A stretch of 9,550 nucleotides of DNA from an uncultured Pseudorhodoferax sp. (GTDB lineage Bacteria; Pseudomonadota; Gammaproteobacteria; Burkholderiales; Burkholderiaceae). Under the pieces are notes generated by a model that saw nothing but the letters and a program-made list of their open reading frames with translations, was not told where the DNA came from and did no database searches. Of this stretch, positions 1 through 7,902 are shown piece after piece. The translations under genes and the position numbers were made by a program. Within the stretch, counting starts at the first letter, position 1. The number at the start of each line of letters is the position of its first letter. The stretch is taken from contig CAJYRH010000114.1 in NCBI GenBank assembly GCA_913776795.1, positions 1 to 9,550 on the forward strand. The letters run 5' to 3'.

Positions 1-880
1 CGAGGCGCTCGTGGTCGAGCCCCTGCTCGACGCCATCGTGGCCGGCCGCCTGGTGGCGCGCACGGGCAGTGCGGCGCAGCGCGCGGCACTGCTGCCGGGC
101 CTGGCAGACGGCGCGACCGCGTTGTCCCTGGCCTATCTGGAGCCGGGCCGCCGCTATGCGCAGGCGCCTCGGGCCACGGTTGCGCGCAGCAGTGGCGCGG
201 GCTGGGTGCTGGACGGTGCCAAAAGCGTGGTGGTCGGCGCGGCCACCGCGGCGCGCCTCATCGTCTCGGCCCGCACCCAGGGCGGCACCAGCCTGTTCGT
301 GGTCGACCCGCGCGCGGCCGGCGTCACGCTGAACCCCAGCCGCACGGTGGATGGCCTGCGCGTGGCCGACGTGGCCTTGCAGTCCGTGTCGCTCGGCGCC
401 GATGCGCTGCTGGGTGCCGAAGGCGGGGGGCAGCCGCACATCGACGAAGCGTTGGACTTCGCCTGTGCATTGCAGTGCGCCGACGCCATCGGTGCCATGC
501 GCCATGCCCACGAGGCCACGCTGGAGTACACCAAGACGCGCAAGCAGTTCGGCATGCCGATCGCCTCCTTCCAGGTGCTGCAGCACCGCATGGTCGAGAT
601 GCTGATCACGCTGGAGCAGGCCCGCTCCATGGCGATCCTGGCCGCGGCCCGCGTCGACGACGCGGGCGACGCGCGGCAACGCGCCCGCGCCGTGTCCGGC
701 GCCAAGGTGAAGATCGCCGACGCCGCCCGGCTCATCAGCCAGGAGTCCGTCCAGCTGCACGGCGGCATGGGCATGACCGAGGAGCTGAAGGTCTCCCACA
801 CCTTCCGCCGCCTGACCATGGCCGGCCAGCGCTTCGGCGATGCCGACCACCACCTCGAGCGCTTCGCTTCCCTCGACTGA
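1..880 (+). CDS. Acyl-CoA dehydrogenase, C-terminal part (5' end outside window)
   Basis: The reading frame is open from base 2, so the gene enters from the left; about 292 residues are visible of a family usually 370-390 long. The visible part covers the end of the N-terminal helical domain, the beta domain and the C-terminal four-helix bundle. FAD-type acyl-CoA dehydrogenases oxidise acyl-CoA to 2-enoyl-CoA and pass electrons to ETF. Diagnostic pieces are TRKQFGMPIASFQ (codons near 530-570), QLHGGMGMTEELKVSHTFRRLT (near 750-815) and the ending FGDADHHLERF. This ending resembles the small subunit of pimeloyl-CoA dehydrogenase (PimD-like) rather than the short/medium-chain enzymes. The usual C-terminal Tyr-Glu-Gly with the catalytic base appears replaced by a Phe-Gly-Asp stretch, suggesting a partner subunit, perhaps encoded just upstream. 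The family call is sure; substrate and subunit role are inferred. The next gene begins 74 bases downstream. Confidence 0.93.
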   Translation, partial: EALVVEPLLDAIVAGRLVARTGSAAQRAALLPGLADGATALSLAYLEPGRRYAQAPRATVARSSGAGWVLDGAKSVVVGAATAARLIVSARTQGGTSLFVVDPRAAGVTLNPSRTVDGLRVADVALQSVSLGADALLGAEGGGQPHIDEALDFACALQCADAIGAMRHAHEATLEYTKTRKQFGMPIASFQVLQHRMVEMLITLEQARSMAILAAARVDDAGDARQRARAVSGAKVKIADAARLISQESVQLHGGMGMTEELKVSHTFRRLTMAGQRFGDADHHLERFASLD

Positions 881-939
881 ACCCGAGGAAAACCCTTGGT
901 GCTGCTGTCCCGCCCTGGACTGTGGGCGCGCATCAGCCC

Positions 940-949
940 TTCCATACTG
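940..949 (+). promoter_or_regulatory. Candidate -10 element (TTCCATACTG) for the AAA+ gene
   Basis: CATACT at 943-948 matches four of six bases of the sigma70 -10 consensus. The same 10-mer occurs at 6531-6540 before the second acyl-CoA dehydrogenase. Its distance to the ATG at 955 would place transcription start on or next to the start codon. No clear Shine-Dalgarno sequence precedes that ATG and I see no good -35 box, so this is a suggestion only. Confidence 0.35.
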
Positions 950-954
950 GCCGG

Positions 955-1911
955 ATGAACGCAGCACTCCCCCCCTCCACTGCGGCAGGACTCGCCTCGG
1001 TCGACACCGTCATCGCCCTGCTCGAAGGCGTGGGCTACATCGCCTCGCGCCCCATCGCCACCGCGCTCTACCTGGCCCATCACCTGCGCAAGCCGGTGCT
1101 GATCGAGGGCCCGGCCGGCGTGGGCAAGACCGAACTGGCGGTCTCGGCCGCGCGCGCCCTGCAGTTCGCGCTGCTGCGCCTGCAGTGCTACGAAGGCCTG
1201 GACGACAGCAAGGCCCTCTACGAATGGAAGTACGGCAAGCAGCTGCTCTACACGCAGATCCTCAAGGAGAAGATCGGTCTGCTGGTCGACGACGCCGAGA
1301 CGCTGGACGGCGCGTTCAAGAAGCTCGCGGGCTTCCAGGACCTGTTCTTCTCGCGCGACTTCCTGGAGCCGCGCCCGCTGCTGCAGGCCATGGAGCAACC
1401 CGGCGGCAGCGTGCTGCTGATCGACGAGATCGACAAGTCCGAGGAAGCCTTCGAGGCCCTGCTGCTCGAGGTGCTGGCGGACTACCAGGTTACGATCCCC
1501 GAGATCGGCACCATCCGCGCCGAAGTTCCGCCGCTGGTCATCCTCACGTCCAACAACACGCGCGAACTCGGCGACGCGCTCAAGCGCCGCTGCCTGCACC
1601 TGCACATCGGCTTTCCCGACGCGGCGCTGGAGCAGCGCGTGCTGCGCGCGCGCGTGCCCGGCATCGCCGACCAGCTGCTGGCCCAGCTCGTCGCCTTCGT
1701 GCAGGCGCTGCGGGCCGACAACATCCGCAAGCCCCCCTCCATCGCCGAGTCGGTGGACTGGGCCCGCACGCTGCTGCTCCTGCACGCCAGCGCGCTGGAC
1801 GAGCAGACGGTGCGCGACACGCTGGGCGTGCTGCTCAAGCGCGAGACCGACGTGCGCGAGGTCGAGGGACGGCTCGCCAGGATGACCCAGGCCGCGCTGG
1901 CCGCCGGCTGA
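955..1911 (+). CDS. MoxR-family AAA+ ATPase, CoxD-like
   Basis: The product has 318 residues, typical for MoxR AAA+ ATPases, which work as cytosolic chaperones that assemble, insert cofactors into or reactivate partner enzymes. Walker A is GPAGVGKT at residues 52-59 and Walker B is VLLIDEIDK at 153-161. Sensor 1 is TSNN at 198-201, followed by LKRRC at 209-213 with the likely arginine finger. The C-terminal third is a helical lid. There is no signal peptide or membrane segment. ATG 955 is the only Met upstream of the conserved core; it lacks a clear ribosome site, and an in-frame GTG at 922 is a weaker alternative. Its TGA shares a base with the ATG of the following VWA gene, so the two are surely co-translated. 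The arrangement mirrors coxD-coxE of carbon monoxide dehydrogenase clusters and cbbQ-cbbO of Rubisco clusters, but neither enzyme is encoded here. The client is unknown. Confidence 0.93.
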   Translation: MNAALPPSTAAGLASVDTVIALLEGVGYIASRPIATALYLAHHLRKPVLIEGPAGVGKTELAVSAARALQFALLRLQCYEGLDDSKALYEWKYGKQLLYTQILKEKIGLLVDDAETLDGAFKKLAGFQDLFFSRDFLEPRPLLQAMEQPGGSVLLIDEIDKSEEAFEALLLEVLADYQVTIPEIGTIRAEVPPLVILTSNNTRELGDALKRRCLHLHIGFPDAALEQRVLRARVPGIADQLLAQLVAFVQALRADNIRKPPSIAESVDWARTLLLLHASALDEQTVRDTLGVLLKRETDVREVEGRLARMTQAALAAG

Positions 1912-3245
1912 TGGACAGCATCCTCGCCGGCTTCGTGCGTGCGCTGCGGGCCGCGGGGGCCGAGGCGTCCACGGCCGAGACCATCGACGCGGCACGCGCA
2001 CTGGCGCTCGTGGGCTATGCCGACCGCGACGGTCTCAAGGCCGCGCTGGGCCTGGTGCTGGCCAAGTCCGAGGACGAGAAGCAGATCCACGACGAGGTCT
2101 TCGACCTCTACTTCGGCCGGCCGCAGCCCGTGGACATGGCGCAGACGCCCGCGCCGCTGCGCACCGGCGATGCCGAGGTCGACGCGCTGCTCGACCTGGC
2201 CCAGCCCGGTGCGGACGGGCAGGGCGGCGATGCCCTGGCCGCCGCGCTCGCACGCGCAGCCGCGCGCGCCGGGGTGGACGAGATCCGCTTTGCCACGCAG
2301 ACCGGCTACTACACGCGCCAGACGCTGGATGCGCTTGGCACCGCGCCGCTCGAAGCCCGGCTGGCGGCGCTGCGCGCCGAACCCGAGGCCCAGGCCGAGG
2401 TGCAGGCCCTGGAGATGGCCCGCGACCAGTTGCGCCGCCAGGCCCGCGCCGTCGTGCAGCAGCGCTATGCCGTTTTCGGCAAGCCCGCCACCGAGGCCTT
2501 CATGACCGAGGTGGTCGTCCACCGCGCACTGGGCCGCATGGCGCCGGCCGAGATGGAGCGCATGAAGGCGGCCGTCGCCCGCATGGCGCGCAAGCTCGCA
2601 GCGCGCCACGCCCGCCGCCAGCGCGTGGAGCTGCGGGGCCAGCTGGACCTGCGCCGCACCATGCGCGCCAACGCCGGCCACGACGGTGTGCCCGTCACGC
2701 TGGCGTTCAAGCACCGCCGCCGCGACAAGCCGCGCATCGTGGCGGTCTGCGATGTGTCCGGTTCGGTGGCCTCGCACGTGCGTTTCCTGCTGCTGTTCCT
2801 GTACGCGCTGCACGACGCCGTGGGCGACCTGCGCAGCTTCGCGTTCTCCAACCGGCTGCAGGACGTGGCCGAGCCGCTGGAGAAGCTGCCTTTCGACGAC
2901 GCGATGGCGCTGATCCTCAAGGAGGTCGGCAACGGTTCGACCGACTACGGCCAGGCCTGGGTCGACCTGCACGACCGGCACTGGGACGCGATCGACCGCC
3001 GCACCACGGTGATCGTGCTCGGCGACGGGCGCAGCAACGGGTCGGACCCGCGGCTCGACCTGTTCGCCGAACTGGCCAGCCGCGCCAAGCGCGTGGTCTG
3101 GCTCTGCCCCGAGGCCGAGGGCCGTTGGGGCACGGGCGACAGCGCGATGCTGCAATACCGGCCGTATTGCACCAGCATGTCGCATTGCGCGACCGCGGCG
3201 GATCTGGAACGCACGCTGGACGAGGCGCTGGAGGCGTACCACTGA
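1911..3245 (+). CDS. VWA-domain protein, CoxE-like partner of the AAA+ ATPase
   Basis: The product has 444 residues. Roughly residues 1-270 are an Ala/Arg-rich, mostly helical region; residues 275-440 form a von Willebrand factor A domain of the CoxE type. All three MIDAS elements are present: DVSGS at 281-285, the threonine of GSTDYG at T344, and the aspartate of LGDGRSN at D372. It should therefore bind a divalent metal and use it to grip a client. In MoxR systems the VWA partner acts as substrate adaptor for the ATPase. It has no signal peptide or transmembrane helix, so it is likely cytosolic, as in CoxE and CbbO. The start is fixed by the TGATG overlap with the ATPase gene, which implies translational coupling and balanced amounts. 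A 134-base gap separates it from the kinase gene. The family is confident; the client protein is unknown, with the neighbouring kinase or dehydrogenases as candidates. Confidence 0.92.
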   Translation: MDSILAGFVRALRAAGAEASTAETIDAARALALVGYADRDGLKAALGLVLAKSEDEKQIHDEVFDLYFGRPQPVDMAQTPAPLRTGDAEVDALLDLAQPGADGQGGDALAAALARAAARAGVDEIRFATQTGYYTRQTLDALGTAPLEARLAALRAEPEAQAEVQALEMARDQLRRQARAVVQQRYAVFGKPATEAFMTEVVVHRALGRMAPAEMERMKAAVARMARKLAARHARRQRVELRGQLDLRRTMRANAGHDGVPVTLAFKHRRRDKPRIVAVCDVSGSVASHVRFLLLFLYALHDAVGDLRSFAFSNRLQDVAEPLEKLPFDDAMALILKEVGNGSTDYGQAWVDLHDRHWDAIDRRTTVIVLGDGRSNGSDPRLDLFAELASRAKRVVWLCPEAEGRWGTGDSAMLQYRPYCTSMSHCATAADLERTLDEALEAYH

Positions 3246-3311
3246 CATGCCGCATCTGTTGAAGCAAGGAGCACGAGTGGGCGCGAAACGACATTTACGG
3301 CATGCCCTGCT

Positions 3312-3348
3312 CCGGGACCACCCGGTGGCGTCGACCTCCACGCCACCG
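3312..3348 (+). repeat. Two overlapping hairpins in the leader of the kinase gene
   Basis: CCGGG 3312-3316 pairs with CCCGG 3321-3325 around a 4-base loop. CGGTGGCGT 3323-3331 pairs perfectly with ACGCCACCG 3340-3348 around an 8-base loop. The two stems share bases 3323-3325, so they cannot both form fully. No T-run follows, so this is not a standard terminator. The site lies 32 bases before the kinase start codon, which itself lacks a clear Shine-Dalgarno sequence. A role in mRNA stability or translation control is possible but unproven. Confidence 0.45.
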
Positions 3349-3379
3349 CAGCACGCCACGTGACCACCCGACAACCGAC

Positions 3380-4453
3380 ATGACCGAAGCGACGCAAACC
3401 TCCACGGGCCATGGCTTCGACGAAGCCGCCCTGCACCGCTGGCTCCAGCAAAACGTCGAGGGCTTCACCGGCCCCATGACCGTCAGCAAGTTCCCCGGCG
3501 GCCAGTCCAACCCCACCTACAGCATCGTCACGCCCGGCCGGCGCTACGTGATGCGCACCAAGCCCGGCCCGGCCGCCAAGCTGCTGCCCAGTGCCCACGC
3601 GGTGGAGCGCGAGCACACCGTGATGCAGGCACTGCACGGCAGCGGCGTGCCGGTGGCGCGCATGCTGGCGCTGTGCAGCGACGAGGCCGTGATCGGCCGC
3701 GTGTTCTTCATCATGGAGCATGTCGAAGGCCGCGTGCTCTGGGACCCGGCGCTGCCCGGCATGGCATCCGCCCAGCGCACGGCCCATTACGCCGAGATGA
3801 ACCGCGTGATCGCCGCGCTGCACCGCGTGCCCTACGCCGAGCGCGGCCTGGCCGGCTACGGCAAGCCCGGCAACTACCTGGAGCGCCAGATCGGCCGCTG
3901 GGGCAAGCAGTACCAGGCCTCGATCACCCAGCCCATCCCCGAGATGGACGCGCTGCTGCAATGGCTGCCGGCGCACATCCCGGCCAGCGGCCGCGACGAC
4001 CAGGCCTGCATCGTCCACGGCGACTACCGGCTCGACAACATGATCTTCCACCCCACCGAGCCGCGCGTGCTGGCCGTGCTGGATTGGGAGCTGTCCACGC
4101 TGGGCCACCCGCTGGCCGATTTCAGCTACCACTGCATGGTCTGGCACGTGGATCCGTCCTCGCATCGCGGGCTGGAGGGGCTGGACCTGGCCGCGATGGG
4201 CATCCCCTCGCTCGACGCCTACATCGCCATGTACTGCGCGAACAGCGGCCTCGGCACGCCCGAGGTGCTGCGCCGGGACTGGCCCTTCTACATGGCCTAC
4301 AACCTGTTCCGCCTGGCCGCCATCGCCCAGGGCATTGCCAAGCGCGTGGAGGCGGGCACGGCCTCCAGCAGCCAGGCCAGGGCGGCCGGTGCCAATGCTG
4401 CGCCGCGTGCCCGGCGCGCCTGGCAATGGGCGCAGCAGGCCGCGCAGCACTGA
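3380..4453 (+). CDS. APH-fold phosphotransferase (ACAD10/11 N-terminal domain and LvaA type)
   Basis: The product has 357 residues and an aminoglycoside phosphotransferase/choline kinase fold. The glycine-rich nucleotide loop is FPGGQSNPTY at 38-47, the candidate ATP-binding lysine is K61 and the helix-C glutamate lies near 77-79. The catalytic loop is HGDYRLDN at 213-220 (base D215, metal ligand N220) and the second metal site is DWE at 235-237. All kinase residues are intact. This subgroup is not an antibiotic resistance enzyme: it matches the kinase domain of animal ACAD10/ACAD11 and LvaA, which phosphorylate the 4-hydroxyl of hydroxyacyl-CoA. A partner dehydrogenase of the matching type lies at 6586-7902. 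No small LvaB-like partner gene is visible. ATG 3380 was chosen because the family-like sequence starts there; the in-frame ATG at 3302 adds a low-complexity Arg/Pro stretch. The ribosome site is weak. The crotonase gene follows after 29 bases. Confidence 0.9.
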   Translation: MTEATQTSTGHGFDEAALHRWLQQNVEGFTGPMTVSKFPGGQSNPTYSIVTPGRRYVMRTKPGPAAKLLPSAHAVEREHTVMQALHGSGVPVARMLALCSDEAVIGRVFFIMEHVEGRVLWDPALPGMASAQRTAHYAEMNRVIAALHRVPYAERGLAGYGKPGNYLERQIGRWGKQYQASITQPIPEMDALLQWLPAHIPASGRDDQACIVHGDYRLDNMIFHPTEPRVLAVLDWELSTLGHPLADFSYHCMVWHVDPSSHRGLEGLDLAAMGIPSLDAYIAMYCANSGLGTPEVLRRDWPFYMAYNLFRLAAIAQGIAKRVEAGTASSSQARAAGANAAPRARRAWQWAQQAAQH

Positions 4454-4482
4454 GTTTTCCCGACGAACCGATGGAGTAACCC

Positions 4483-5313
4483 ATGACCCAACCCGCTTCT
4501 TTCGACACAGGAACTTCCGACCTGCTGGCCACGCTGGACGCGGGCGTGCTCACGCTCACGCTCAACCGCCCCGAGGCGCGCAACGCCATGAGCCGCGCCA
4601 TGAACACCGCGCTGCAGGAGCAGCTGGCGCTGGCCGAGTTCAACCACGACGTGCGCTGCATCGTGCTGACGGGCGCTGGCAAGGGCTTTTGCGCGGGTGG
4701 CGATGTGAAAGGCATGGCGGCAAGCGGCGACGGCACCGTGGGCGCCCTGACCATCGACCAGGCCATCCACCGCCAGCGCGTGAACCAGCGCGCCACGGCC
4801 GGCAAGCTGTTCAAGTGTCCCAAGCCGACCGTGGCCGCTCTGCCAGGCGCGGCGGCCGGTGCCGGCCTGGCGCTGGCGCTGGCCTGTGACCTGCGCATCA
4901 TGGCCAGCACGGCCGTGATGACCACGGCCTTCGCCAAGGTCGGCTTCTCGGGCGACTACGGCGGCAGCTACTTCCTCACGCAGCTGGTGGGCACCGCCAA
5001 GGCGCGCGAGCTGTACTTCCTCTCCGAGCGGGTGGGCGCCGACGAAGCGCTGCGCCTTGGCCTGACCAACTGGGTCTGCCCGCCGGAGGAGCTGGCCGAG
5101 CGCACGCGCGCGCTGGCTTTGCGCCTGGCGGCCGGCCCCACCGTCGCCTACCGCTACATGAAGGAGAACCTCAACCGTGCGCTGGCCGGCGAGGTGGACG
5201 ACTGCATGGACCTGGAGGCGACGCACCACGTGCACTGCGGCCAGACCGAGGACCACCGCGAGGCGACCAAGGCCTTCGTCGCCAAGCGCGAACCGGTGTT
5301 CCAGGGCCGTTGA
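4483..5313 (+). CDS. Crotonase-fold enoyl-CoA hydratase/isomerase family protein
   Basis: The product has 276 residues, the usual crotonase length. GGAG at 4473-4476 stands six bases before the ATG. The oxyanion-hole regions are GFCAGGDVKGM (about residues 68-78) and PGAAAGAGLALALACD (121-136). Classic hydratases use two glutamates (Glu144 and Glu164 in rat crotonase); by eye these positions are A130 and F150, so simple hydratase activity is doubtful. Instead GDYGGS carries D158 where PaaG-type isomerases have their catalytic aspartate (VPDxGG). Double-bond isomerisation or another CoA-thioester reaction is therefore at least as likely as hydration. It sits between the kinase and the amidohydrolase, on the same strand with short gaps (29 and 60 bases), so probably in one operon. 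In the proposed pathway it would act on the enoyl-CoA made by the dehydrogenase. The family is certain; the reaction is not. Confidence 0.92.
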   Translation: MTQPASFDTGTSDLLATLDAGVLTLTLNRPEARNAMSRAMNTALQEQLALAEFNHDVRCIVLTGAGKGFCAGGDVKGMAASGDGTVGALTIDQAIHRQRVNQRATAGKLFKCPKPTVAALPGAAAGAGLALALACDLRIMASTAVMTTAFAKVGFSGDYGGSYFLTQLVGTAKARELYFLSERVGADEALRLGLTNWVCPPEELAERTRALALRLAAGPTVAYRYMKENLNRALAGEVDDCMDLEATHHVHCGQTEDHREATKAFVAKREPVFQGR

Positions 5314-5316
5314 ACC

Positions 5317-5351
5317 GGGCCGCAGGCCCACCAGGGCTGCAGCTGCGGCCC
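5317..5351 (+). repeat. Strong intercistronic hairpin before the amidohydrolase gene
   Basis: GGGCCGCAG 5317-5325 is perfectly complementary to CTGCGGCCC 5343-5351. Inside it GCCC 5326-5329 pairs with GGGC 5334-5337 around ACCA, leaving a TGCAG bulge. No T-run follows, and the ribosome site of the next gene begins ten bases after the stem. It could stabilise or process the operon mRNA, or tune expression of the downstream gene. The complementarity is seen; the role is inferred. Confidence 0.5.
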
Positions 5352-5360
5352 ATCCCACGC

Positions 5361-5365
5361 AGGAG
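5361..5365 (+). promoter_or_regulatory. Ribosome binding site AGGAG that decides the amidohydrolase start
   Basis: AGGAG lies eight bases before ATG 5374. An in-frame GTG at 5365 begins on the last base of this motif, so it cannot be the start served by it. This favours ATG 5374. Confidence 0.7.
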
Positions 5366-5373
5366 TGACAGAC

Positions 5374-6399
5374 ATGGCGAACACGGCAGACAAGCAACCC
5401 GGGTCGCAGGCCTGGCTGAACCAGGTGCGTGAAGAACCCCTCGAGCCCGAGCGCCCGATCATCGACCCGCACCACCACCTGTGGGTGGCGCGCGGCGACT
5501 GGGGTCCCTACCTTCTCGGCCAGCTGTGGGCCGACACGGGGGCCGGCCACAACATCCGAAAGACGGTGTTCATCGAGTGCCGGGCCAGCTACCGCACCGA
5601 AGGCCCAGAGCACCTGCGCAGCGTGGGCGAGGCCGAATTCGTGGCCGGCATCGCGCGCGCCAGCCGCGAGGGCGGTGGCGGCGCCGAGATCGCAGGTTTT
5701 GTCGGCCACACCGACCTGCGCCAGGGCGAGGCGCTGCTGCGCGAGGTGCTGGCCGCGCAGGCGGATGCGGCGCGGGGCCTGTTCCGTGGCATCCGCCATG
5801 CCGGCGCACGCGACGCCAACCCGCAGGCGCTGACCATTCCCGGCCGTGGCAGCGAGGGCTTGTACGCGGACGCGGACTTCCGCGCCGGTGTGGCCCTGCT
5901 GGGCCGCCTGGGCCACACCTACGACACCTGGCACTACCACCACCAGAACACGGCCTTCGCCGCCCTCGCGCGTGCCGTGCCGGGAACGACGCTGGTGCTG
6001 GACCATTTCGGCACGCCGCTGGGCGTGGGCGCGTACGCCGGCCAGCGCGATGCGATCTTCGGCCAGTGGCAGCGCGACATCGAAGAGATCGCGCGCTGCC
6101 CCAACGTGGTGGCCAAGCTCGGCGGCCTGGCCATGCCCGACAACGGCTTCGGCTGGGACCGGCGCGCGCTGCCGGCCAACTCGGACGAGCTCGTCGAGGC
6201 GCAGGGCCGCTACTACCGCCACACGATCGAATGCTTCGGGCCGGAGCGCTGCATGTTCGAAAGCAACTTCCCGGTGGACCGGCGTTCGATTCCCTATGTG
6301 AGCTACTGGAACGCCATGAAGAAGATCGCGGCCGGCTACTCGGAAGGGCAGCGGGACGCGATGTTCTGGGGGACGGCGCAGAGGGTGTACCGGCTGTGA
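5374..6399 (+). CDS. Amidohydrolase_2 family metal-dependent hydrolase, possible lactonase
   Basis: The product has 341 residues and a TIM-barrel amidohydrolase fold (PF04909 type, predicted metal-dependent hydrolase). The N-terminal strand carries DPHHHLW at residues 31-37, with H33 and H35 as the metal pair. Further conserved pieces are GIRHAG near 137-142, VLDHFGTPLG with D210-H211, KLGGLAMP near 247-254, and MFESNFPVD ending at D302. Relatives of known function include 2-pyrone-4,6-dicarboxylate lactonase and sugar lactonases, so hydrolysis of a cyclic ester is a fair guess; some relatives are decarboxylases or hydratases. Many lactonases have Ser-Asp-(Trp/Phe)-Pro at the last barrel strand, where this protein has Asn (N298). 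It is soluble, with no signal peptide. It probably ends the kinase-crotonase transcription unit, since two small hairpins and a candidate promoter follow. The family is confident; the substrate is unknown. Confidence 0.9.
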   Translation: MANTADKQPGSQAWLNQVREEPLEPERPIIDPHHHLWVARGDWGPYLLGQLWADTGAGHNIRKTVFIECRASYRTEGPEHLRSVGEAEFVAGIARASREGGGGAEIAGFVGHTDLRQGEALLREVLAAQADAARGLFRGIRHAGARDANPQALTIPGRGSEGLYADADFRAGVALLGRLGHTYDTWHYHHQNTAFAALARAVPGTTLVLDHFGTPLGVGAYAGQRDAIFGQWQRDIEEIARCPNVVAKLGGLAMPDNGFGWDRRALPANSDELVEAQGRYYRHTIECFGPERCMFESNFPVDRRSIPYVSYWNAMKKIAAGYSEGQRDAMFWGTAQRVYRL

Positions 6400-6437
6400 G
6401 GCCCCTCGCAGCCCGGGCCTGACGGTGCGGGTCGTCA
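6399..6437 (+). terminator. Pair of small hairpins after the amidohydrolase (weak terminator candidate)
   Basis: AGGCCC 6399-6404 pairs with GGGCCT 6415-6420, starting on the stop codon. TGACG 6420-6424 pairs with CGTCA 6433-6437. There is no T-run, so intrinsic termination is doubtful. The position before a candidate promoter suggests a transcription-unit boundary. Confidence 0.25.
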
Positions 6438-6488
6438 CGGCACGATCCGATCGCCCAGCCAGCGTTCCTGTGCGGGACCCTTCGCCTG

Positions 6489-6509
6489 GGATCGGCTGTC
6501 GCGGATCGG
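6489..6509 (+). repeat. GGATCGG direct repeat upstream of the second dehydrogenase
   Basis: GGATCGG occurs at 6489-6495 and 6503-6509, a 14-base period, just before the candidate -35 box. TCCGATC at 6446-6452 is an inverted partner of GATCGGA 6504-6510. These could be half-sites of an operator, but the words are short and could arise by chance. Confidence 0.25.
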
Positions 6510-6511
6510 AC

Positions 6512-6539
6512 TTGGCCGCCCATCGCCGTCTTCCATACT
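6512..6539 (+). promoter_or_regulatory. Candidate sigma70-like promoter for the second acyl-CoA dehydrogenase
   Basis: TTGGCC at 6512-6517 (four of six -35 matches) is followed after 16 bases by CATACT at 6534-6539 (four of six -10 matches). Transcription would start near 6546, giving a leader of about 40 bases that holds the GGAGA ribosome site at 6571-6575. It lies in the 186-base gap after the amidohydrolase, one of the two longest gaps in the early-to-middle window. Confidence 0.4.
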
Positions 6540-6585
6540 GCGCTCCAGCCATTCCGACCACAGCACGCCTGGAGACCCTCCCACC

Positions 6586-7895
<1,310 letters not shown>

Positions 7896-7902
<7 letters not shown>

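Noticed and set aside
154..2001. Long minus-strand open frame opposite the first dehydrogenase and the AAA+ gene
   Set aside because: Same compositional artefact: no domain, and low-complexity His/Gln/Arg-rich translation.
955..3245. Carbon monoxide dehydrogenase maturation genes coxD and coxE proper
   Set aside because: The resemblance is at family level and no coxMSL-type gene is in the window, so naming them coxD/coxE would overstate the evidence.
1482..3374. Long minus-strand open frame opposite the VWA gene
   Set aside because: Shadow of the VWA gene in another frame; no recognisable domain and no ribosome site.
3302..3379. Upstream ATG at 3302 as start of the kinase
   Set aside because: It would add 26 Arg/Pro/Thr-rich residues encoded by the hairpin region, with no ribosome site. 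Family-like sequence begins at the ATG at 3380.
3380..4453. Aminoglycoside resistance gene
   Set aside because: It has the APH fold, but the sequence and neighbours match the ACAD10/11 and LvaA metabolic kinases.
4471..4479. ATG GAG TAA mini-frame before the crotonase gene
   Set aside because: Only two codons; it simply contains the GGAG ribosome site of the next gene.
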